A stretch of DNA of 64,000 nt from Rhodovulum steppense (GTDB taxonomy: Bacteria; Pseudomonadota; Alphaproteobacteria; Rhodobacterales; Rhodobacteraceae), in the NCBI RefSeq assembly GCF_004339675.1, contig NZ_SLVM01000007.1, forward strand, positions 98,889 to 162,888, in the 5' to 3' direction. The number at the start of each line of letters is the position of its first letter. The first letter of the stretch is position 1. Positions 36,917 to 44,439 of this stretch are shown in pieces. Position numbers and translations under genes: made by a program. The notes under the pieces were generated by a model. It made no database searches, was not told the DNA's origin, and saw only the letters and a program-made list of their open reading frames with translations.

Positions 36917-37041
36917 AATGGGGTTCGGAGGGCAAGCGAGACCTCTTGCCCGAGCCACTCTTGTGCGTGACTCAACGCCTGACACCAGATTTAGAAATAG
37001 CTTGCGCGAATCTGGTCGGTCAGGCAATAGTCTCGAAAAAT

Positions 37042-37051
37042 ACCGCGCGGT
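37042..37051. promoter_or_regulatory. Palindrome upstream of repA, possible Rep operator
   Basis: ACCGCGCGGT is a perfect 10-bp palindrome 34 bases before the repA ATG. RepA/RepB of repABC systems repress their own operon, so this may be part of the operator. The AAATACCGCG half recurs near 43010, downstream of the ParB-like gene. Confidence 0.35.
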
Positions 37052-37085
37052 CACATAAAAATCGCGCCCACGGATCGAGGCAGAG

Positions 37086-38279
37086 ATGAGCGAAGCCGAG
37101 CAAGACCTAGACATTGCTATCGGGCACTACGCAGAGCTTCTCGCGTCGAACCTTCACGCGCAACGTGCGGCTCACTTCCCTCCCGACGCCAAGAAGGTCA
37201 TGCGCAGCCTGACCAGCGGCGAAGCGGCCGAGTTGCTCGGCGTCGATCATACCTATCTTCGCAAGCTTCATCGAGAAGGAAAGATCGCTGACGTCGAGAC
37301 GACTGCGGGAAGTCACCGTCGGTATACGCTGGATGATGTCTGGGACATCCGCCACGCCCTTGAGGCAAATGCAAAAAAACCTGGCACCTACGTCCCGGGA
37401 CGCCGTGCCGGGGACGAGCTTCAGGTTGTCTCTGTCGTCAATTTCAAGGGCGGGTCCGGTAAGACGACCACGTCGGCGCACCTTGCGCAACGCTTGGCGC
37501 TCAAGGGATATCGGGTGCTCGCGATCGACCTCGACCCTCAGGCCTCCCTTTCCGCGCTGCATGGCATCCAACCTGAACTGGATTTGATGGAGGGCGGCAC
37601 CCTCTATGACGCGGTGCGCTACGATGAGCCGGTTCCGATTTCGGATGTGATCCGCAAGACCTACATCCGCGGTCTTGACCTGATTCCCGGCAACCTCGAA
37701 CTCATGGAATTCGAGCACGAAACGCCCGCCGCCATTCAGCGTGGTGGCGCGCGTGCCTTTTTCGCGCGTGTGCGTGACGCGCTCGACAGTGTCGAAGCGG
37801 ACTATGACGTCGTCGTCATCGACTGCCCGCCGCAGCTTGGCTTTCTGACCATGTCCGCCCTGTCTGCATCTTCTGGGGTCCTTGTAACCGTTCACCCGCA
37901 AATGCTCGATCTGATGTCCATGTCGCAGTTCCTGCGCATGACCGCTGATCTGCTTGGTGTCATCCGGGATGCCGGTGCAAATCTTCGTTTCGATTGGCTG
38001 CGTTTCCTCCCGACCCGATACAAGGTGGGTGATGCCCCGCAGACAGAGGTTATTGCCTTCATCCGCGGTCTGTTCGGTAGGTCAGTTCTGACCAACCATA
38101 TGGTTGAGTCGACCGCGATCTCTGACGCAGGGCTGACGAAGCAGACGCTCTATGAGGCCGACAAGAAGGACTTCACGCGTCAGACTTTCGACCGCGCAAT
38201 CGAGTCCATGAACGCTGTCAACGACGAGATCGCGACGATCATTCAGAACACGTGGGGCCGCAATGGCAAGAAAGCCTAA
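37086..38279 (+). CDS. repA: Plasmid partition ATPase RepA (ParA type Ia)
   Basis: A 397-aa ParA-like ATPase that positions plasmid copies and represses the rep operon. A helix-turn-helix (TSGEAAELLGVDHTYLRKLHREG, about residues 43-65) precedes the deviant Walker A FKGGSGKTTTS near residue 120, the IDLDPQASLS box and VVVIDCPPQLGF. Length and order fit repABC RepA. Its stop overlaps the repB start by 17 bases in another frame. Confidence 0.95.
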   Translation: MSEAEQDLDIAIGHYAELLASNLHAQRAAHFPPDAKKVMRSLTSGEAAELLGVDHTYLRKLHREGKIADVETTAGSHRRYTLDDVWDIRHALEANAKKPGTYVPGRRAGDELQVVSVVNFKGGSGKTTTSAHLAQRLALKGYRVLAIDLDPQASLSALHGIQPELDLMEGGTLYDAVRYDEPVPISDVIRKTYIRGLDLIPGNLELMEFEHETPAAIQRGGARAFFARVRDALDSVEADYDVVVIDCPPQLGFLTMSALSASSGVLVTVHPQMLDLMSMSQFLRMTADLLGVIRDAGANLRFDWLRFLPTRYKVGDAPQTEVIAFIRGLFGRSVLTNHMVESTAISDAGLTKQTLYEADKKDFTRQTFDRAIESMNAVNDEIATIIQNTWGRNGKKA

Positions 38280-39195
38280 ACTGGGGCTGCCGTTGCAGAC
38301 CCTTCGCAACGCGCCCGACGCGCTCGAGGGGCGCAGGCTGCGCGGCGGCGTCTTCGAAATTGAGCCTGACCAAATCGAGGCCGCAGGTCGGCTCGATGAC
38401 CGGCTGCAGATCGAGACTGAGGGTCTCAAAGCGTCGATTTCCAAGAATGGACAGCGCGTGCCGATCCTCGTCCGGCCGCTTGAGGGTGACCGCTACAGCC
38501 TGATCTATGGCCGTCGTCGACTGGAAGCTTGCAGGGAACTGGGGATCAAGGTCCGCGCCATCGTCACGGAGATGGAGGGCGATCAGGCGCTTCGCGATCA
38601 GCTTTTGGAGAACCAGGAGCGGCGGGATCTGAGCTTCATCGAACGCGCGCTTGTCGCCGCCGCCTTGCTTGACGGTGACCATCTGAGCGCATCCGAACGC
38701 ACGAACAAGGGTGTCGCCGAGGTTCTCAATTTGACCGAGGCAGGAGTTTCTCAGCTGTTAGGCGTGGTTCGCACCGTTGGGGAGGACTTGATCCTAGCCA
38801 TTGGTGCTGCGCCGGGTATCGGTCGGCCCCGATGGGAAGAGCTCAAGAAGTTGCTTGGGTCTACGGATGTCGAGCGCGAACGGCTCGCCGCTTTGGCCGG
38901 TGAGGCGAAGACCGCCCACCAAGGCGGTATCGACGAGAAATCCGATCATGCATTTTTGGCCGTCCTCTCTGCTGCAGGGAAGCCCGAACAGATCACATCC
39001 TCGTCTCGCCCTCGAGGGCAGCTCGGCAGGGTCATTCCGGGCGTCGGTGCCGCCACTGTCACGACCGGACGTCGTGGAAAGCAACTCAAGCTCGAGTTGA
39101 AGGCCGAGGATAGTGATTTCGTCAGCTGGTTGGAGGGCAATGCCCCACAGCTGATCGCCGAGCTTCACGAGCGCTGGAAGCGCTCGGAAGATTGA
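38263..39195 (+). CDS. repB: Plasmid partition protein RepB (ParB family)
   Basis: A 310-aa centromere-binding protein. The ParB/Srx domain shows NGQRVPILVRPLEGD, IYGRRRLEACRELG and LLENQERRDLSFIERA, followed by a helix-turn-helix (GVAEVLNLTEAGVSQLLGVV) and a C-terminal dimerisation part. It should bind the parS-like palindromes after repC and act with RepA. The overlap with repA implies coupling. Confidence 0.94.
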   Translation: MARKPKLGLPLQTLRNAPDALEGRRLRGGVFEIEPDQIEAAGRLDDRLQIETEGLKASISKNGQRVPILVRPLEGDRYSLIYGRRRLEACRELGIKVRAIVTEMEGDQALRDQLLENQERRDLSFIERALVAAALLDGDHLSASERTNKGVAEVLNLTEAGVSQLLGVVRTVGEDLILAIGAAPGIGRPRWEELKKLLGSTDVERERLAALAGEAKTAHQGGIDEKSDHAFLAVLSAAGKPEQITSSSRPRGQLGRVIPGVGAATVTTGRRGKQLKLELKAEDSDFVSWLEGNAPQLIAELHERWKRSED

Positions 39196-39235
39196 GGAAG
39201 AGCAACAACCAAAAAGGAGGCACGAGACAGGCAGA

Positions 39236-39275
39236 AAAGAAAAAGGCCCCGAGAAGCTAGCTTCACGAGACCTTT
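39236..39275 (-). terminator. Intrinsic terminator on the minus strand between repB and repC
   Basis: Read on the minus strand, a long hairpin with GGTCTCG and CGGGGCC (with G-U pairs) and an inner GAAGC/GCTTC stem is followed at once by TTTTTCTTTTC. This is a canonical rho-independent terminator facing away from repC. Confidence 0.75.
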
Positions 39276-39322
39276 CTTAGGTTTCGCACGGGACCAGCCC
39301 GCTACAAAACTCAGTTTTCGCA
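39236..39322 (-). ncRNA. Probable counter-transcribed RNA (incompatibility RNA) of repC
   Basis: All studied repABC replicons carry a small antisense RNA between repB and repC that limits repC expression. Here a minus-strand terminator at 39236-39275 lies in the right place. A candidate promoter on the minus strand is TTGCGG (39352-39357), 17 bases, TACGTT (39329-39334), giving an RNA of about 87 nt. The plus-strand leader also has a stem (CCCGC...GCGGG, 39351-39376) just before repC. The promoter is weak and its choice is inference. Confidence 0.6.
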
Positions 39323-39408
39323 CCTCTGAACGTAGCGATCTGGTCCCTTTCCCGCAAGCGCAAAGCGATTCGCGGGCCAGGGAAATTTTGCCTTCGTGAA
39401 CTGACAAC

Positions 39409-40623
39409 ATGGAGTACACGCCGATCTCGCCGTTTATGCGGCCAATTTCGCACGCCCATCTGCATGTAGTTGAGCGGTCTGAGGGATCAGTTCCGGCTAG
39501 GCCCGCCAACAAGTGGGAGCTCTTGCGCGAGCTGTCCAAGGCTCAAGGGGCCTTCGGGGTCACAGAGCGCGATCTGACCGTCCTCCAAGGGCTTCTCAGC
39601 TTTTTTCCGGGCGATGCGCTTGGCGGGAACGCGGAAATGGTCGTCTTCCCCTCCAACAAGGCGATCTGCGAGCGGCTGAACGGCATGCCCTGCTCGACGA
39701 TGCGTCGCCACCTTGCCCGTCTGGTGGAAGCTGGCTTGCTTGCGCGGCGCGATAGCCCCAATGGGAAGCGCTATGTCCGCAAGCATGGCGAAGAGCGGGT
39801 GGCCTTCGGCTTCGACCTCTCGCCGCTCTACTGCCGGGCAGAGGAGATCGCAAGGGCGGCAGAAGCAGTGCGGGAAGCCGAGGACCGAATGCGGCGACTG
39901 AGAGAGGTCGTGAGCCTCATGCGGCGCGACATCGCCGCCCTGGCGGAGTTCGGGGAGGAGGTGCAGCCCGGGCTCGGTCTATGGCACCAGCTCCGCGATA
40001 AGGCCGCGCTCACGGCCCGTGCGCTACGCCGCAAGCTTTCGCTTGAGGATCTGTCGGCTTGCCGGACCGACCTTGAGACCCTTCTTGATCATGCGCGCAA
40101 CGTCATCGATGGTCCAGAGACAGAAAAAATGAACACCAATGATGCCCTATCTGAGCATCACCATCTTAATTCAATAAAAGACTCTACCGATTTTGAACCT
40201 GCCTTGAATAAAGGCGGGCCGGCGGGTCCCGGATCCGAACTGGAGCTGGAGCTGGAGCCTGAGGCGGAGATTGAAGAGCCGGACATAAGGCGGGCGCCAA
40301 GGATCCCGCTCCATCTGGTGATCAGTGGCTGTCCGTCGCTCAAGACCTTCTACCATGGGGATATCCGACACTGGCACCAGCTATTCGACGCCGCGTGCCA
40401 TGTCCGACCGGCGATGGGGATCAGTGCATCGGCTTGGGAAGAAGCGCAGCGCTGCATGGGACCAGAGCAGGCGTCGATCGTCCTTGTTGCCATGCTGGAA
40501 CGTTTTGCCGAAATCAGGTCGCCCGGCGGATACCTGCGTGCGCTGACGTCCAAGGCGGCGGCGGGAGAATTCTCCTGCGGGCCGATGGTCATGGCGCTGA
40601 TCGCCCGACGGAACGCGGCTTAA
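39409..40623 (+). CDS. repC: Replication initiator RepC
   Basis: A 404-aa initiator. The N-terminal domain has winged-helix features (TERDLTVLQGLLSFFPGD, VFPSNKAICERLNGMPCSTMRRHLARLVEAGLLARRDSPNGKRY) and the C-terminal domain ends with VLVAMLERFAEIRSPGGYLRAL, both typical of RepC. In known systems RepC binds the origin lying inside its own gene. The stop is inside the first parS-like palindrome. Confidence 0.94.
   Translation: MEYTPISPFMRPISHAHLHVVERSEGSVPARPANKWELLRELSKAQGAFGVTERDLTVLQGLLSFFPGDALGGNAEMVVFPSNKAICERLNGMPCSTMRRHLARLVEAGLLARRDSPNGKRYVRKHGEERVAFGFDLSPLYCRAEEIARAAEAVREAEDRMRRLREVVSLMRRDIAALAEFGEEVQPGLGLWHQLRDKAALTARALRRKLSLEDLSACRTDLETLLDHARNVIDGPETEKMNTNDALSEHHHLNSIKDSTDFEPALNKGGPAGPGSELELELEPEAEIEEPDIRRAPRIPLHLVISGCPSLKTFYHGDIRHWHQLFDAACHVRPAMGISASAWEEAQRCMGPEQASIVLVAMLERFAEIRSPGGYLRALTSKAAAGEFSCGPMVMALIARRNAA
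40119..40214. other. AT-rich tract within repC, probable replication origin
   Basis: This stretch of about 95 bases is far richer in A and T than its surroundings (AGAAAAAATGAAC, CTTAATTCAATAAAAG, TTGAATAAAG) and lies between the two RepC domains. In repABC plasmids oriV is in this same AT-rich central part of repC. The encoded linker is poorly conserved, in keeping with a DNA-level role. Confidence 0.65.
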
Positions 40624-40634
40624 CAGCTGTTAAG
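40619..40634. promoter_or_regulatory. parS-like palindrome 1
   Basis: CTTAACAGCTGTTAAG is a perfect 16-bp palindrome that includes the repC stop. It resembles the repABC centromere consensus GTT-N4-GC-N4-AAC except at the outermost base pair. A second copy of the 14-bp core follows 46 bases later. Confidence 0.7.
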
Positions 40635-40665
40635 TGCTCGGAGAATGCAGGCCGATTGGTGGTGA

Positions 40666-40681
40666 TTTAACAGCTGTTAAG
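40666..40681. promoter_or_regulatory. parS-like palindrome 2
   Basis: The core TTAACAGCTGTTAA (40667-40680) repeats the sequence at 40620-40633 exactly. Two sites in tandem after repC would be the RepB loading centre. Confidence 0.7.
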
Positions 40682-40737
40682 TCGATTCTTGGCAGCCACC
40701 CGGTGTTCAAGAGGGAAAGGACTGGGGGTTTGAGGGT

Positions 40738-40778
40738 GACGGGAAGCGAGATCGGGAGAGAGGCTTCCGGCGCCCGTC
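40738..40778 (+). promoter_or_regulatory. Structured leader family A, copy 1 (upstream of the ParB-like gene)
   Basis: Outer stem GACGGG (40738-40743) with CCCGTC (40773-40778); inner hairpin CGGGAG (40753-40758) with CTTCCG (40764-40769, one G-U pair) and loop AGAGG. It ends 14 bases before the ATG, just ahead of the GGAGAAG ribosome-binding site. Copies 2 and 3 at 57510 and 59391 have the same plan. Confidence 0.65.
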
Positions 40779-40792
40779 TTGGAGAAGTTCTG

Positions 40793-42964
40793 ATGGCCAA
40801 AGCAGCCCAGAAAGTCACCCTGTCCCCCTCGCGGGACGTCCCCTTCGACAAGCTCGTCCTGAGCCAGTCCAACGTCCGGCGCATCAAGGCGGGCGTCTCG
40901 GTCGAGGAACTGGCCGAGGACATCGCGCGGCGCGGGCTCCTGCAGAGCTTGAACGTCCGGCCCGTGCTCGATGCTGACGGTGTCGAGACCGGCATGTTCG
41001 AGATCCCGGCCGGCGGCCGTCGCTTCCAGGCGCTGTCGCTGCTGGTGAAGCAGAAGCGGCTGACGAAGACCGCGCCGATCCCCTGCATCGTGCGGGATGC
41101 CGCATCGGAGATCCTGGCCGAGGACGACTCGCTCGCGGAGAACATGCAGCGCGTCGCCCTGCACCCGCTTGACCAGTTCCGCGCCTTCGTGGCCCTGCGC
41201 GAAAAGGGTCAGGGCGAAGAAGCGATCGCGGCCGCCTTCTTCGTCACGCCCCAGATCGTCAAGCAGCGCCTGAAACTCGCCTCCGTGGCCCCTGCCCTGC
41301 TCGACGTCTATGCCGAGGATGGCATGACGCTGGAACAGCTCACAGCTTTCACGGTGAACCCGGATCACGCACGTCAGATGCAGGTCTGGGATGCAGTGAG
41401 GAACTCCTGGAACAAGGAGCCCTACGCGATCCGGCGCATGCTGACCGAGACCTCGGTCAGGGCCTCGGATGGTCGCGCGGTCTTCGTCGGTATCGATGCC
41501 TATGAGGCGGCGGGCGGTGGCGTCCTGCGCGATCTGTTCCAGGCCGATGACGGTGGCTGGCTCGAGCACCCTGCCCTGCTCGACCGGCTGGTCACCGAGA
41601 AGCTTCAGGCGGAAGCCGAAGCGCTCGCTTCCGAGGGCTGGAAGTGGATCGAGGTGGCGACCGATCTGCCCTATGGCTACAGCCACGGGCTCAGGCGTCT
41701 GGCCGGTGATCCGGCGCCGATGACCGACGAGGAAAGCGCCGCGCATGCCGCGCTCCTCGCCGAGTATCGTGCGCTGGAGGGGGAATACGCCGGCAATGAC
41801 GAATACCCCGAGGAGATCGATGCCCGGCTCGGTCAGCTAGAGGCGGCGATGGAGGCTCTCGAACAGCGTCCGTTGATCTTCGACCCGGCCGAGGTCGCTT
41901 GCGCGGGCGCCTTCGTGACGCTGGATCGGGATGGCAGCCTCGCGGTCTATCGTGGCTATGTCCGGCCTGAGGACGAACCGCGGGAAGAGTCCGCGGTCCC
42001 GGGCGACGGCGATGCGGATGCGACGGGGCAGGGGGCAGTTGCTGGAATCCCCGGTTGGCAGCCTTCGGCGTCGTCCGCGGGCGTGACCGTCATCACCTCG
42101 GGTGGGCAGCCGATCGGCACGGACCCGTCCGATGATGACGATGACGGGGCGCTGAAGCCATTGCCCGAGCGGTTGGTCATGGAACTGACCGCACATCGGA
42201 CGCTGGCGCTGCGCGAGGCCATCGGGCGATCTCCCGACGTGGCGTTGACGCTCCTGCTCCTGAAGCTCGTCTCGGACACCTTCCGCACGTCGAGTTCCTC
42301 GGGCAGCTGCCTCGAGGCCTCGGTCCGCCATGTCTACATGACCGCGCAGGCGCCCGATCTGAAGGACAGCGTCGTGGCCAAGCTCGTCGACGAGCGTCAC
42401 GCAGCGTGGGAGGCCGATCTGCCCCTCGGCGACGATGCCGCCCTCTGGGACTATCTGGCCGCGCTCGACCAGAGCAGCCGACTGGCTCTGCTGGCGCACT
42501 GCCTCAGCTTCGGGATCAACGCGCTGCATGAGAAGGTGAACCCCTATGGTGCGGGCATTTCTGCCAGCGGCCTGGCGCGGCGGATGGCGCAGGCCGATCT
42601 CGTGGCCCGGGCGGTCGACCTCGACATGGTCGAAGCCGGCTGGGAGCCGACGGTCGACGGCTATCTCAACCGCGTGCCCAAGGCCCGGATCCTCGAGGCC
42701 GTGCGCGAGGCGAAGGGGGAGGGGACAGCGCAGCTTCTCGACCATCTGAAGAAGGGCGAGATGGCCAGTGAGGCCGAGCGTCTTCTGAAGGGCAGCGGCT
42801 GGTTGCCCGAGGTCCTGCGCCGCGCCGATCTGGAAGCACGTGACGGTGAGGCGATCGCAGAAGGGCAGGGGGAGGACGCAGGTCAGCCCGAGGATATCGA
42901 TCTCCCCGCCTTCCTGACCGCCGATCTGCCGGAGAACGCCGCGTCGATGATGGCGGCAGAGTGA
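40793..42964 (+). CDS. Large ParB/RepB/Spo0J-domain plasmid protein
   Basis: A 723-aa protein. Residues 10-180 are a ParB-N domain (VPFDKLVLSQSNVRRIKAG, EIPAGGRRFQALSLL, LAENMQRVALHPLDQFRAF) followed by a helix-turn-helix (AIAAAFFVTPQIVKQRLKLASVAP). The rest contains an acidic linker near residue 445 (DPSDDDDDG) and helical segments. Such proteins are widespread on alphaproteobacterial plasmids in addition to RepB; the precise role (partition, silencing or gene activation) is not known to me. The ATG at 40793 follows GGAGAAG and leader A1; a longer frame from 40634 lacks such support. Confidence 0.85.
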   Translation: MAKAAQKVTLSPSRDVPFDKLVLSQSNVRRIKAGVSVEELAEDIARRGLLQSLNVRPVLDADGVETGMFEIPAGGRRFQALSLLVKQKRLTKTAPIPCIVRDAASEILAEDDSLAENMQRVALHPLDQFRAFVALREKGQGEEAIAAAFFVTPQIVKQRLKLASVAPALLDVYAEDGMTLEQLTAFTVNPDHARQMQVWDAVRNSWNKEPYAIRRMLTETSVRASDGRAVFVGIDAYEAAGGGVLRDLFQADDGGWLEHPALLDRLVTEKLQAEAEALASEGWKWIEVATDLPYGYSHGLRRLAGDPAPMTDEESAAHAALLAEYRALEGEYAGNDEYPEEIDARLGQLEAAMEALEQRPLIFDPAEVACAGAFVTLDRDGSLAVYRGYVRPEDEPREESAVPGDGDADATGQGAVAGIPGWQPSASSAGVTVITSGGQPIGTDPSDDDDDGALKPLPERLVMELTAHRTLALREAIGRSPDVALTLLLLKLVSDTFRTSSSSGSCLEASVRHVYMTAQAPDLKDSVVAKLVDERHAAWEADLPLGDDAALWDYLAALDQSSRLALLAHCLSFGINALHEKVNPYGAGISASGLARRMAQADLVARAVDLDMVEAGWEPTVDGYLNRVPKARILEAVREAKGEGTAQLLDHLKKGEMASEAERLLKGSGWLPEVLRRADLEARDGEAIAEGQGEDAGQPEDIDLPAFLTADLPENAASMMAAE

Positions 42965-43030
42965 TCCGAGCCATCCGGGGGCGGGGAAACCCGCCCCCAG
43001 TCAAACAAAATACCGCGATATCAATAAGAT

Positions 43031-43050
43031 GAATGCGAAAGCGCGCATTC
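43031..43050 (+). promoter_or_regulatory. Hairpin upstream of the 157-aa gene
   Basis: GAATGCG and CGCATTC form a 7-bp stem with a 6-base loop (AAAGCG), 13 bases before the ATG and directly ahead of GGGAAGAGG. It is a third kind of leader hairpin in this gene set. Confidence 0.45.
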
Positions 43051-43063
43051 GGGAAGAGGAATC

Positions 43064-43537
43064 ATGTCTGCAACGACCATCATCGACACAGCCCCCCTTG
43101 GGGCGCTGATCCGCTACACCGACGGCAGTCCCAGGCCGCCGGCACGTTTCACCAAGAAGCTCGCGGCTTGGGAACGATCAAACGGCGTCGGTCGTCTCGT
43201 GAAGAAGGAACCACCCCGGCCGTATCCGACCTGGACGGCACCGGCCTCCTTCACGCTGCACGAGGGGAACTTCTCGTCGGACGGGGTGCTCCTCGTCACC
43301 ATCATGCGCAGCCATTCGACCGATAGCCGCCTTGTCTTCGAGGTGGCCGAGGAACCCAAGCCCGGGCAGGTGCGCGTGCTGCTGGACTTCGGTGGCAACA
43401 CCGAGCTGTTGCATCTGGCGGAATCCATCATCGCGGCCGGGCTCTGGATCGCGCGGGAAGGCTATCGCAACGCGCGGCTCGAAATCGTCGGTGCCGAGGA
43501 CGGCGATAGGGCAGGGGGCGCGGACCTGGCCGCCTGA
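43064..43537 (+). CDS. Unknown plasmid protein, 157 aa
   Basis: Not recognised. It is soluble with no signal peptide. The first 60 residues are basic (RPPARFTKKLAAWERSNGVGRLVKKEPPRPYPTWT). The rest alternates beta-like and helical segments (VLLDFGGNTELLHLAESIIAAGLW). It follows the large ParB-like protein by 99 bases and has a good ribosome-binding site. Its place among maintenance genes suggests a plasmid housekeeping role, which is inference. Confidence 0.7.
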   Translation: MSATTIIDTAPLGALIRYTDGSPRPPARFTKKLAAWERSNGVGRLVKKEPPRPYPTWTAPASFTLHEGNFSSDGVLLVTIMRSHSTDSRLVFEVAEEPKPGQVRVLLDFGGNTELLHLAESIIAAGLWIAREGYRNARLEIVGAEDGDRAGGADLAA

Positions 43538-43552
43538 GCCCTGACAAGGCGT

Positions 43553-43580
43553 GAGGGGCCTGCCGAAAGGCGGGCCTCTC
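43553..43580 (+). terminator. Strong hairpin after the 157-aa gene, terminator-like
   Basis: GAGGGGCCTGCC and GGCGGGCCTCTC pair around a GAAA loop. No T-run follows, so termination would not be classical. A second hairpin (TTCGGCCCC, 43821-43829, with GGGGCCGAA, 43840-43848) lies further on in the same 400-base interval, which otherwise shows no gene before leader B1. Confidence 0.5.
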
Positions 43581-43887
43581 ACCAACCACAACCTAGTCCC
43601 GCGATGTCGCGGGGCGCCGAAGGTTCCATCCCCCAAGAAGTAGGTCTTCAACCAAGAGCCTGGCCGGGAGGCTGGCGGCGTTAGAAGCATCAGCGGGACA
43701 ATGGGCTCCTGACGTCGGAGCACCATCCCCCGCTCGCCATTCCCTTCCTTGCCCCGAATCCCGTCTTCGAGATCAACCCCAAGGGGTCGGACTACGGGCG
43801 AGCCCGTGCCGCCGGGCGGATTCGGCCCCGTTTGAAGAGGGGGCCGAACGCACCCGGTGATGTCAGCCAGTCTTCGGGCCTGCGGGG

Positions 43888-43928
43888 TCCTGTCGCGCGG
43901 GGGATGGTCCCCCGCCTCCAAGACAGGA
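43888..43928 (+). promoter_or_regulatory. Structured leader family B, copy 1 (upstream of the 54-aa gene)
   Basis: Outer stem TCCTGTC (43888-43894) with GACAGGA (43922-43928); inner stem CGGGGGA (43898-43904) with TCCCCCG (43908-43914) and loop TGG. The outer stem includes the AGGAG ribosome-binding site, so opening or closing it could control translation. The same plan occurs before ssb at 56119. Confidence 0.65.
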
Positions 43929-43937
43929 GCCAAACAG

Positions 43938-44102
43938 ATGTCCCGCAAAGATGCTCACGCTTTCGCCGCCTCCCTCGCCGCCACGCTCATGGTCTCCATC
44001 GTCGTCTTCCAGGCAGGGGATGGAACCTATGGCGCTGTCCCCGCCGATGAAATCGACGGCGACGAGGTCGTGATCGTTTCGGAATACGATCCCTTCGGGT
44101 GA
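43938..44102 (+). CDS. Small 54-aa protein with one hydrophobic helix and acidic tail
   Basis: The product begins MSRKDAHAFAASLAATLMVSIVVFQ, a signal or single membrane helix, and ends in a very acidic stretch (ADEIDGDEVVIVSEYDPFG). No family is recognised. Coding status is supported by the ribosome-binding site AGGAG nine bases before the ATG and by the upstream leader shared with ssb. A longer frame from 43857 is not supported. Confidence 0.6.
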   Translation: MSRKDAHAFAASLAATLMVSIVVFQAGDGTYGAVPADEIDGDEVVIVSEYDPFG

Positions 44103-44439
44103 GGCATTGGCCTCACTTCCAGCGGGCTCGGGGACGGCGCTGATGCGCCTCCCGATCTATCGCCGACCGCGTGATCGGCGGTGCCGATCTTGGGAACCCA
44201 GTGTGCCACTTGCGCACATCGTGGTACCCAAGGGCGGAAAGCGGACCGCTGGCTCTGCGGCATTGCCTCCGCAGCATTCCGCAAAACCGCCCGCTCACGC
44301 CGACGAAGCGAACGGGCGCGAACCGGATCAATCTGTGCAGCAATTTCCCGGACCTCCACGAAACCTCCACGGAACCTCCCCGTTTTGTCAACGCCGGCAT
44401 GTCATCTGGCGCAGCAGAACCGATCCGTGGATTTCCGAC
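44103..44439. other. 337-base interval before the RND operon
   Basis: No supported gene. It begins with a hairpin (GTGAGG...CCTCAC around 44099-44116) that may end the preceding unit. The promoter of the efflux operon must lie here, but I see no clear operator. Confidence 0.4.

Noticed and set aside
37107..37901. A 264-codon minus-strand frame inside repA
   Set aside because: Antisense to the RepA ATPase, whose Walker motifs are intact.
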